From a virus: 27,112 bases of DNA. A model generated the notes under the pieces. The model was given only the letters and a program-made list of their open reading frames with translations. It did not search any database and was not told the origin of the DNA. Positions 21,259 to 27,112 of the stretch are shown in pieces. Where the stretch lies: IMG/VR virus record IMGVR_UViG_3300009488_002389, positions 1-27,112 of that record, one strand, 5' to 3'. The position numbers and the translations under genes are program-made. The stretch's first letter is position 1. Each line of letters begins with the position of its first letter.

Positions 21259-23375
21259 TATACACCAAGCTCCACACGCTCAAATTCGCTGTCTTGTAAC
21301 TGGTTTCCAAGGATTCTTAGCTCCGTTTCTCCAAAATTAAATTCATTCATAATGGGCCTATTTGCCATATCATCTATCCTAGATATCATAACGGTTAATA
21401 AATTATTTGTCTCCTGCTGCTCATTAGCTCCCCCTGTAATACCTATTTTACCTTGCTGCAGCGATTGATTGAAAGTTGCAGGGATTACCCCCTCCCCTCG
21501 ATGTAAAAAAGCAGGGCCATCGGTTCTTATTTCTCCTGCGCCGTTTGCAAAACCTGGGATTTTTCCCGTTAAAAATCCCCCAACGCCTCCGGTAAGAAAC
21601 CCAAAAATAGCTTTAGCCGCCATTTGAGCGATTAATTTATTAAACTCATCTAAAATTGATTGAAAAACACCGGTAAATAATTCATCTATTGTTCTGGTCC
21701 CTTTTATAAATTCTAGGGTTACCTTAGCCATACCGCTTTGCATTTCTCTTGACATATCACTAAACCCATCTTTGACAAATTTTAAAGATTGGCCTAGTAA
21801 ATCAAGGCTTTTAGCTGTTTTTTTAATAGGGTCTTCCCCTTCCTGTTTGGCTCCTGGGGCTGTAGGGGCCGATGGAATTGTAGGAACCTCCGGTGCTTGC
21901 ACTCCCGCAAAGGCGGCTTTAAATGCGCCTTTAGCTCCAAATAACGCATCTTTTATGCTAACTATCCTATTTTTAAAAACGCTTAATGTTTTAGAAAAAA
22001 ATCCTGTTTGTTCATCAGATATCTTCATCGCGGTACCAATTGCGGTTAAAAGGGCTATTATTGCAGCTATAGTAACAGCGGGTAACGCTGCGATCGCCGT
22101 TATTGCAGCAACTATTCCTGTTATAACGCTAACTGCTCCTGCAGCTAATGATAACGCCTTAGCAGATATAGCTACAATGGCTATTGCTTCGCCAAGAGCT
22201 AGCAAACCTTTAGCTATTTTTTTCATCTCTTCCGGGTCCAATTTTTCAAGTTGATGATTAAATTTAGTAAGTTTTTCGGTCACCGCTAATATGGTAGGCG
22301 CGAGTTTTTCTCCAAAAGCTATCCCAAGTAAAGACGCCGAGTTTCTTAATCTACCCGTAGCCTCATCAAAGGTCGATTCTTGGATTTTAACCGCTCTATT
22401 TAGAGACTCGGTATCGGTGAAAATTTCTTTTAAAATATTATCGTAGCTTTCCAGCGCTTTAGTATCTAGAGCCCCAATCGCTGTTGCCGCTCTCATACTG
22501 CCAAACAACTCCCTTATTTCTGCTTCGCCAGAACGAGCAACCTTAGCGATTTGTTGTAATATCTCTGAAAAATCTTTACCTTTTAACGCTGTTTCCCCGT
22601 AAGCAATACCTAGCCGTCTAAATGTAGGGATCAGATCTTTAGGTGGGTCGATTAATGATGCTATTGCATTTTTTAGCGCGGTAGTGGCCTCTTCAGTACT
22701 GAGCCCTACTTTTGTTAACTGAGCAGTAGCCGCCGCAATCTGTTCTAACGATATCCCAGCTCGCTTTGCAAAAGGGATAACCTTACCTAGATTACGTGCT
22801 AATAAAGCTACCTCAGTCGCGCCGAATTTTTGGCCTACAAAAAATATACGCGCTACCTTTCCAGCAAATTTAAAAGTTCCTGAATATGCGTTCATCGCCC
22901 CGGTAATTGCTTGCACCGTGGTCGTTAAGTCAGCAACGCCCCCTTTAGCTAATTTAACTGCGGCATTCCATCTATCCGTTTGATCTTTAACATTTTCAGT
23001 TGTTGACACCAAAAAAAACATTGCTTTGGTAACGTCTTGAATAGCAAAGCTGCTTTCTCGCAATGTTTTTTTTGCTAACTCATCCAGCTGTTTACCCGTT
23101 GCTTTCACTTCTTCTTCAGTACCGGATAGCAGTGTTTTAACATTAGCCATGCCTTTTTCAAATCGAGCCATAGGGATAATTGCGGCCGTAGCAGTTGCAG
23201 CTACAAGTACAAAACCTCTGGTTGCAGATCGGCTAACCTTATCAGACGTGGTTTGGATTTTTAATAGCGAGGTATTTAGGCGTTTAACTGCCCTATTTAA
23301 GCCAGATACTGCTTGATTTAAATTTGAGGGATCACCTCTAAAAACGACCTTTACTTCGTTTTTGGTATCAGGCAT
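21258..23375 (-). CDS. Tail tape measure protein
   Basis: A 705-residue protein. Its N-terminal 90-350 region is the TP901-type tape-measure core: RFEKGMANVKTLLSGTEEEV, then SSFAIQDVTKAMFFLVSTT, LEQIAAATAQLTKVGLSTEE and ALKNAIASLIDPP. A hydrophobic alanine/isoleucine-rich stretch at about 395-450 gives two or more membrane-like helices. The end includes the FANGAGEIRTDGPAFLHRGEG segment typical of siphophage tape measures. It sets tail length and passes DNA into the cell. AGGAG lies about 7 nt before ATG 23375; the start overlaps the stop of the chaperone fusion by 8 bp. Confidence 0.95.
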   Translation of the reverse strand: MPDTKNEVKVVFRGDPSNLNQAVSGLNRAVKRLNTSLLKIQTTSDKVSRSATRGFVLVAATATAAIIPMARFEKGMANVKTLLSGTEEEVKATGKQLDELAKKTLRESSFAIQDVTKAMFFLVSTTENVKDQTDRWNAAVKLAKGGVADLTTTVQAITGAMNAYSGTFKFAGKVARIFFVGQKFGATEVALLARNLGKVIPFAKRAGISLEQIAAATAQLTKVGLSTEEATTALKNAIASLIDPPKDLIPTFRRLGIAYGETALKGKDFSEILQQIAKVARSGEAEIRELFGSMRAATAIGALDTKALESYDNILKEIFTDTESLNRAVKIQESTFDEATGRLRNSASLLGIAFGEKLAPTILAVTEKLTKFNHQLEKLDPEEMKKIAKGLLALGEAIAIVAISAKALSLAAGAVSVITGIVAAITAIAALPAVTIAAIIALLTAIGTAMKISDEQTGFFSKTLSVFKNRIVSIKDALFGAKGAFKAAFAGVQAPEVPTIPSAPTAPGAKQEGEDPIKKTAKSLDLLGQSLKFVKDGFSDMSREMQSGMAKVTLEFIKGTRTIDELFTGVFQSILDEFNKLIAQMAAKAIFGFLTGGVGGFLTGKIPGFANGAGEIRTDGPAFLHRGEGVIPATFNQSLQQGKIGITGGANEQQETNNLLTVMISRIDDMANRPIMNEFNFGETELRILGNQLQDSEFERVELGV

Positions 23376-23990
23376 TTTGTATCTCCTGCTTTAACTTAGC
23401 CCGAAATTCCTCATACTCATCTTCATTTTTGATCATTTCTAAATTTGACATCGCATTGTTGTAAAATTTGTTACCCTCTTTAGCGCCATGAAAAACTGAT
23501 ATTAACCTCTGATATTCTTCAATCTCGGTATATATAATCTGATCAAAAATAAAATCAATATCTCGATAGGTCATTTGCGTAACGATTTCGAGAGGCGTTT
23601 TTTTTAGGCGGTCACAAATTTTAAAAATAACTTTTTTTAAGTGCTCGTCTTTCGCAACGAGCTTTTGACGTTTTTTGGTTCAGGCTCCGAAGCTGCATTA
23701 TTTATTAATTTTGTAATTGTGCTACAAATAAGTGTGACATCGCTCATCGTTAAGCAAGTTTTCATAACATTTATATCATTATCAAAATGTTTTTTTGATT
23801 CTTCTGTCATAATCTCAAGAGCTAATTTTAATGAGCTATCTAAACTGGGTGCATCATCCTCCTTGCCTATTAGCCCCTTTTCTTGCAGCTCTTCAAAAAG
23901 TAACGCATTAATTCGGTTAAAGTGTACTTTTTCACCATAAAGTTCTATTGACGCACCAACTGCATTTTTTACAATGTCACAAATTTTCAT
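23368..23990 (-). CDS. Tail assembly chaperone fusion gpGT (made by -1 frameshift)
   Basis: The first 107 codons (23990 down to 23670) are those of the gpG-like gene. Slippage by -1 at AAAAAAC (23670-23676) continues as RQKLVAKDEHLKK, runs into the downstream frame (MTYRDIDFIFDQ and onward) and ends at 23368, giving 207 residues. The downstream frame has no ribosome site of its own and no stop between the slip site and 23368. In lambda and HK97-type phages this long form binds the tape measure through the T domain, while the short form covers its length. Position (after the tail tube gene, before the tape measure) fits exactly. Confidence 0.88.
23637..23990 (-). CDS. Tail assembly chaperone gpG-like (short form)
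   Basis: A 117-residue, acidic, mostly helical protein read in the zero frame to TAA at 23637. GGAGA precedes ATG 23990. It is the major product; the slip site lies 10 codons before the stop and yields the longer fusion. It is needed to assemble the tail around the tape measure, then leaves. Assignment rests on gene order, size and frameshift signal. Confidence 0.85.
   Translation of the reverse strand: MKICDIVKNAVGASIELYGEKVHFNRINALLFEELQEKGLIGKEDDAPSLDSSLKLALEIMTEESKKHFDNDINVMKTCLTMSDVTLICSTITKLINNAASEPEPKNVKSSLRKTST
23643..23676 (-). promoter_or_regulatory. Programmed -1 frameshift signal
   Basis: Slippery heptamer A_AAA_AAC (23670-23676, zero-frame codons CCA AAA AAC), a 7-nt spacer, and a GC-rich stem GCTCGT/ACGAGC (23657-23662 and 23643-23648) with an 8-nt loop. 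This is the standard arrangement of a -1 frameshift stimulator. Confidence 0.85.
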
Positions 23991-24012
23991 AGCTTTCTCC
24001 TTTTTATGTTTA

Positions 24013-24894
24013 TTATTTAATAGTGTCTACAATTTCAAAAGATTTTTGAAGAGCTGAATCATACAAAATTTTAATATTCAATGTTTGCTCAGACCAATCT
24101 TTTTCAGTCATTAATTGAGGGATGCTAGCTAGCTTTAATCGCGGAAAATGAATAGCTTCAAATTCATTATTATTTCGTTTTTGGCTATACGCATATGCTC
24201 CAAACTCAATTGGCACCGGGTTTTCAGTATATGTATAAATATTTCGACCTTGATTAACTCTACGTACCTCAAAAACCGCAGTATCGCCAGCTACCATAGC
24301 AATTGCGCCGCTTCCTCCTGTAATTTTAAATCCAAAACCAGCTACTTCCGTATCATTACTGGCTACTACAGTTAATGGCGCCGCGGTGATTTTAAGTAAA
24401 TCATTGACAAAACTTTTATCCACGCCTTCTCTAAAATCAATATTAGTATCACAAAAAATATCTACGGTAGTAGGAGTTACGACTTTAGCTACATAACGTC
24501 CTTCTTTAATATCATCAGGGGCTCCGGCCGTCACAGAGATAGACACGCTATCTATACCTGTAACCGCATCAACTACACTGGTACCGAGCTTATTAGCTAT
24601 TGCGGTAACATCGCCATTGGGCTCCGCGGCTATTGTCACTTTGCCAAACCCAGCTAATTCATACATAAAAGCAGCGTATTCTCTGAGAACAAGAGAAAGG
24701 TCAGGATTAATATTGCCATCTAAATGCGCCCATAAATTTGGATTACTGCCCCCAAATAAGTCCGCCCCCTCACGCTCTACAAGGGCCTCCATATTTCCCA
24801 AAACTCTCAAAATGCCATAAAACTCCCCTGTAAGCCTATTATATGGTGTGAATGTGTGAATCCCGCCTCTCATTCTTGGACTAGATAAAGTCAT
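24013..24894 (-). CDS. Major tail (tube) protein
   Basis: A 293-residue protein immediately upstream of the chaperone genes and following the tail terminator in transcription order, the standard position of the tail tube gene. The opening SSPRMRGGIHTFTPYNRLTG and strands such as LVLREYAAFMYELAGFGKV, then YAKVV-like and FEVRRVNQGRNIYTY fit tail tube proteins. A long middle insertion (VTAGAPDDIKEGRYVAKVV) resembles the added immunoglobulin-type domain many tubes carry. A clear GGAGG lies 6 nt before ATG 24894. Exact family not established. Confidence 0.75.
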   Translation of the reverse strand: MTLSSPRMRGGIHTFTPYNRLTGEFYGILRVLGNMEALVEREGADLFGGSNPNLWAHLDGNINPDLSLVLREYAAFMYELAGFGKVTIAAEPNGDVTAIANKLGTSVVDAVTGIDSVSISVTAGAPDDIKEGRYVAKVVTPTTVDIFCDTNIDFREGVDKSFVNDLLKITAAPLTVVASNDTEVAGFGFKITGGSGAIAMVAGDTAVFEVRRVNQGRNIYTYTENPVPIEFGAYAYSQKRNNNEFEAIHFPRLKLASIPQLMTEKDWSEQTLNIKILYDSALQKSFEIVDTIK

Positions 24895-24932
24895 TGTTAA
24901 CCTCCATTAAAAATTTTTGATAAATATTAAGG

Positions 24933-25130
24933 TTATATAATTTTTTCAGTTTTTAGGGTTTCCAGATAAATTTTAGGTACTTTTACTTGCTCTTCACCTT
25001 TTATAATTTCAATATGGTCCTTATTTCTTGATATCGTATGATCTTTTTTAGCTGTAAATTTTGAAACAAAGCCGCTTTCTGGCTTCAGGTCTTCTGAAAC
25101 CATTTTAAACGAGCCGCCTTTTGATACCAT
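24933..25130 (-). CDS. Small basic protein between tail terminator and tail tube genes
   Basis: A 65-residue lysine-rich, soluble protein. I chose ATG 25130 because AGGAGG is 5 nt upstream; a TTG at 25151 lies before that site and overlaps the upstream gene. No motif is recognised. Such small genes are frequent near tail tube genes and may be assembly factors. Confidence 0.6.
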   Translation of the reverse strand: MVSKGGSFKMVSEDLKPESGFVSKFTAKKDHTISRNKDHIEIIKGEEQVKVPKIYLETLKTEKII

Positions 25131-25143
25131 GACTTCCTCCTTT

Positions 25144-25611
25144 TTACTCAAATAACGTTAACGATATGTCTGTTATAGTCACGTAGCATCTAACCCCGTT
25201 TGGGCTTTCCCAAAGCCGAGGGTCAACTTTCATAATTTCTAAATTCGAGAACACAGGGGCTATTTTTTCTTGGATTATTTCTCTTACTACTCGCGCGTAT
25301 CTAGTATCCCGTAACGCAAAAAAAGCATCTTTGGCATCTCGAAACATTACTGCTATTGAGATTCTGTAATTTATAGCAAGTGCCCCTTGCTTTTCAGCCT
25401 GCACGGTGGCCACAGAATCCATATATTGCAAAAAAGCTACTTCATATTTTGGAATAGAAGACGAATCCCATAAAAAATAGGCTTCAGCTACAAAATTCGA
25501 TAATAAGGTGTCGCCCTTTTCAGTGTTGATTTCGGTTATCTTAGCTTGCAAATTTGCTTTCATAATATCTGCAATCTCATTCATTACCGTTTCAATATCT
25601 CTTTTAACCAC
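25144..25611 (-). CDS. Tail terminator-like / minor tail protein, GTG start
   Basis: A 155-residue protein with a helical N-terminus and a beta core (ALAINYRISIAVMFRDAKDA, then VRCYVTITDISLTLFE). Size and position (between tail-completion and tube genes) match gpU-like tail terminator proteins that cap the tube. The start is GTG 25611, with GAAAGG about 9 nt upstream, and the gene overlaps the preceding one by 8 bp. Confidence 0.65.
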   Translation of the reverse strand: MVKRDIETVMNEIADIMKANLQAKITEINTEKGDTLLSNFVAEAYFLWDSSSIPKYEVAFLQYMDSVATVQAEKQGALAINYRISIAVMFRDAKDAFFALRDTRYARVVREIIQEKIAPVFSNLEIMKVDPRLWESPNGVRCYVTITDISLTLFE

Positions 25612-26074
25612 CGGTTTTGCCTTTCATTGCATAAGAGCTAATAATACTAATCCATCGTCTTAATCGGCCTCCAACATCAATTATTATTGGTGGACGTGCC
25701 GGCATCCTAGATGTGCCCTCTTGTAAAAAAACATTCCAAGGCACTATTGAGCCTAAAGCCATTAATGCCTTTTGAATAATAGTGATATTATCCCCTGAGC
25801 CCCTGGTAGTAAAAGCTTTTAAAGTCCTTTTACTATCTACTAAAACAGGATATGGGCTACCTAAACGTCTAATCTTACTTTCCTTAGTTCGAGGTTTTAG
25901 ATCCGCAAATTTACCAGGCCTTGCACTAAAAATTAAAGGCTGGTTTGATACGTAAAAATCAGAAGCTACGATCTCAAAAGCCGGCCGCAAATCATTTGTG
26001 CGTTTTTGCAGACTTTTAAGCTCGTTACTAACTTTTCCAAGAGCTTCGGTCCCATTAATTAATATTCTTACCAT
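25604..26074 (-). CDS. Phage virion morphogenesis / tail completion protein
   Basis: A 156-residue protein. FLQEGTSRMPARPPIII is the PARP-type motif near the C-terminus of Mu gpG/HK97 gp10-like virion morphogenesis proteins; a basic, arginine-rich linker and a membrane-free helix follow. It acts in joining head to tail. It overlaps both neighbours by 7-8 bp. Confidence 0.8.
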   Translation of the reverse strand: MVRILINGTEALGKVSNELKSLQKRTNDLRPAFEIVASDFYVSNQPLIFSARPGKFADLKPRTKESKIRRLGSPYPVLVDSKRTLKAFTTRGSGDNITIIQKALMALGSIVPWNVFLQEGTSRMPARPPIIIDVGGRLRRWISIISSYAMKGKTGG

Positions 26075-26511
26075 TGATTAGCTTCCTTAGCTGCCTTGGG
26101 CACTATTTGATTTATTTGATTAAAGCTTTTGTATCGCGGAAAAGCCGAAGACGCAGCCGAATTAATCAGTACAATTTTTCCAGTTTTTAACGCCTTTAAA
26201 GCTGTCATAAAAGAGCCAAAATCAAAAGCGCGCGGTTTTTTATTCTTTTGGTTAACAACATTATAATTATTCGCACCTAAAACAAATTCAACTTTCTCGA
26301 CAACAAATTGGTCCGCTATTGACCTGAGAATTTTTAAGTCCTCAACATGAGTAATGGGAACCGTGTATATCCCATGCAACGCCCCGTTAATAAGAGCCGT
26401 AGCTTCTTCAATCCATACAGTTACCTCCGTACCTTTCGGACTTGTAGCAGAACTAAAAGGAGAAGAATTAAAATACACCTGTATACTACTCAATGCAGTA
26501 TAATTAGCCAC
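26068..26511 (-). CDS. Head-tail connector candidate (DUF1320-like), GTG start
   Basis: A 147-residue protein. The helical early part (VTVWIEEATALINGALHG, then VEDLKILRSIADQFVVEKV) and the position before the virion morphogenesis gene resemble gp36-type (DUF1320) connector proteins. The GTG start (26509-26511) shares its first G with the TAG of the gene upstream (TAGTG), so it depends on coupling; there is no good ribosome site. Assignment mostly contextual. Confidence 0.6.
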   Translation of the reverse strand: MANYTALSSIQVYFNSSPFSSATSPKGTEVTVWIEEATALINGALHGIYTVPITHVEDLKILRSIADQFVVEKVEFVLGANNYNVVNQKNKKPRAFDFGSFMTALKALKTGKIVLINSAASSAFPRYKSFNQINQIVPKAAKEANQW

Positions 26512-26828
26512 TATTTTTGGCCGATAGTTCTTAGTTTCGCGGTAGCTATAACTGTAATACCTGTATTATTTTCGGTTTTAGCCCTCAAAAAATTATAAGG
26601 AACTAAAGAGGCTCCGGATCTAACGCTATCGTCAGTATCCGCTTTTCCGATCCAAGCATCTAATTGAACCCAAGTAACTCCGTCCATGCTAACCTCTATA
26701 ATTATGTCCGATGTCCCAGCAGCTCCTGAAAAATCAAGTTGTGTATTAAATGCGTCCACATTAGCTACGCTAAGCGCAGCGCCGACCAAATTACCGGCTG
26801 TATTTAAAATTTCATAAGTAGATTGCAT
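26511..26828 (-). CDS. Beta-sandwich virion-region protein
   Basis: A 105-residue beta-rich protein. SDIIIEVSMDGVTWVQLDAW resembles the strand-turn pattern of discoidin-like and phage decoration or tail-appendage domains. AGGAG lies about 7 nt before ATG 26828. It sits between the repeat protein and the connector gene; role uncertain, possibly capsid decoration or neck. Confidence 0.55.
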   Translation of the reverse strand: MQSTYEILNTAGNLVGAALSVANVDAFNTQLDFSGAAGTSDIIIEVSMDGVTWVQLDAWIGKADTDDSVRSGASLVPYNFLRAKTENNTGITVIATAKLRTIGQK

Positions 26829-26831
26829 ATT

Positions 26832-27112
26832 TTAGCTCCTTTCTATCTTTACAATTGTTTTTTGCTCAATAAACTTTTTTCCGACCTCTTCCGGAAAAAT
26901 ATTAATGTCCCTTAGTTTTTTGCCTTTGGGAAACAATACTCCGTCATGCTGTATATTACCCCGTAACATAAATCGGAATGTATCTCCTGCTTCTAGCTCC
27001 AAATCCTTTGAATCATCCTCAGTTTCTAAAACTTCTAGCTCCAAATCCTTTGAATCATCCTCAGTTTCTAAAACTTCTAGCTCCAAATCCTTTGAATCAT
27101 CCTCAGTTTCTA
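26832..27112 (-). CDS. Acidic tandem-repeat protein, partial at the right edge
   Basis: The frame is open past the window end, so the true start is not visible; a TTG inside the repeats is not a start. The visible 93 residues begin with three copies of a 14-residue acidic unit (ELEVLETEDDSKDL), then a small basic domain (NIQHDGVLFPKGKKLRDINI, ending KTIVKIERS) similar to short HDG-type domains found near capsid genes. It may be a linker or scaffold-like protein. The gene count in the repeat beyond 27112 is unknown. Confidence 0.6.
   Translation of the reverse strand, partial: ETEDDSKDLELEVLETEDDSKDLELEVLETEDDSKDLELEAGDTFRFMLRGNIQHDGVLFPKGKKLRDINIFPEEVGKKFIEQKTIVKIERS
26990..27112. repeat. 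Perfect 42-bp tandem repeat
   Basis: Three units, at 27071-27112, 27029-27070 and 26990-27028 (last one 39 bp), identical in every base. The unit is 14 codons long and keeps frame. Further copies may continue beyond the window edge. Confidence 0.9.

Noticed and set aside
21772-22254. Plus-strand open frame of 160 codons
   Set aside because: Antisense to the alanine-rich part of the tape measure; low-complexity composition mirrors that gene.
23368-23574. Independent 68-residue gene
   Set aside because: Better explained as the -1 frameshift extension of the upstream chaperone; no ribosome site before its ATG.
27086-27112. Gene start at TTG 27086
   Set aside because: It lies within identical repeats and the frame stays open to the window edge; the real start is outside.

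Overview
The window is a contiguous piece of a tailed double-stranded DNA phage or prophage (siphovirus-like: long tape measure, major tail protein, frameshifted tail chaperones). The DNA is AT-rich and uses ordinary bacterial signals (sigma70-like promoters, GGAGG ribosome sites, standard stops including TGA). Sec signal peptides, a beta-barrel-like exported protein and spanin-like proteins suggest a diderm (Gram-negative-type) host, but the sequence does not identify the lineage. Both edges cut genes: the primase-helicase runs off the left end and an acidic-repeat protein off the right end. No integrase, terminase, portal or capsid gene is in view.

Layout. (1) 1-1887, minus: primase-polymerase/RepA-type helicase (partial) behind a small HTH regulator with a TTG start. 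(2) 1888-2104: divergent early promoters and a 15-bp operator-like palindrome. (3) 2105-8166, plus: replication/recombination module of SNF2 helicase, zinc-ribbon plus HeH-like protein, DUF2800 Cas4/AddB-like nuclease, DUF2815 gp2.5-like ssDNA-binding protein and a family A DNA polymerase, with a double hairpin before the polymerase. (4) 8189-9183, minus: lysis cassette (M15 endolysin, holin candidate, spanin-like protein) behind a TTGACA-16-TATAAT promoter. (5) 9191-15685, minus: tail-fibre region of tightly overlapping genes, several of which carry N-terminal signal peptides; this is unusual because virion fibres are normally cytoplasmic. It has its own extended -10 promoter.

(6) 15786-17470: an accessory island that interrupts the late genes. 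It contains an initiator-like tRNA(CAU), a structured leader, two terminators, a small HTH regulator with an exported coiled-coil protein, and a divergently transcribed beta-barrel-like protein. (7) 17457-27112, minus, in transcription order from the right: acidic-repeat protein, beta-rich protein, connector and tail-completion proteins, major tail protein, gpG/gpGT chaperones joined by a -1 frameshift, tape measure, distal tail protein, small protein, and an 830-residue tail-tip protein with a LamG domain.

How it fits together: the HTH protein and divergent promoters probably control the early replication operon. The late operon enters from the right and should stop at the terminator at 17439-17470, so the fibre and lysis genes appear to rely on separate promoters. 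The most notable points are the exported fibre-like cluster, the island with back-to-back -35 boxes and a probably leaderless regulator mRNA, the initiator-like tRNA, a coupled small gene with an in-frame UGA, a duplicated spanin-like family, and the textbook frameshift cassette.
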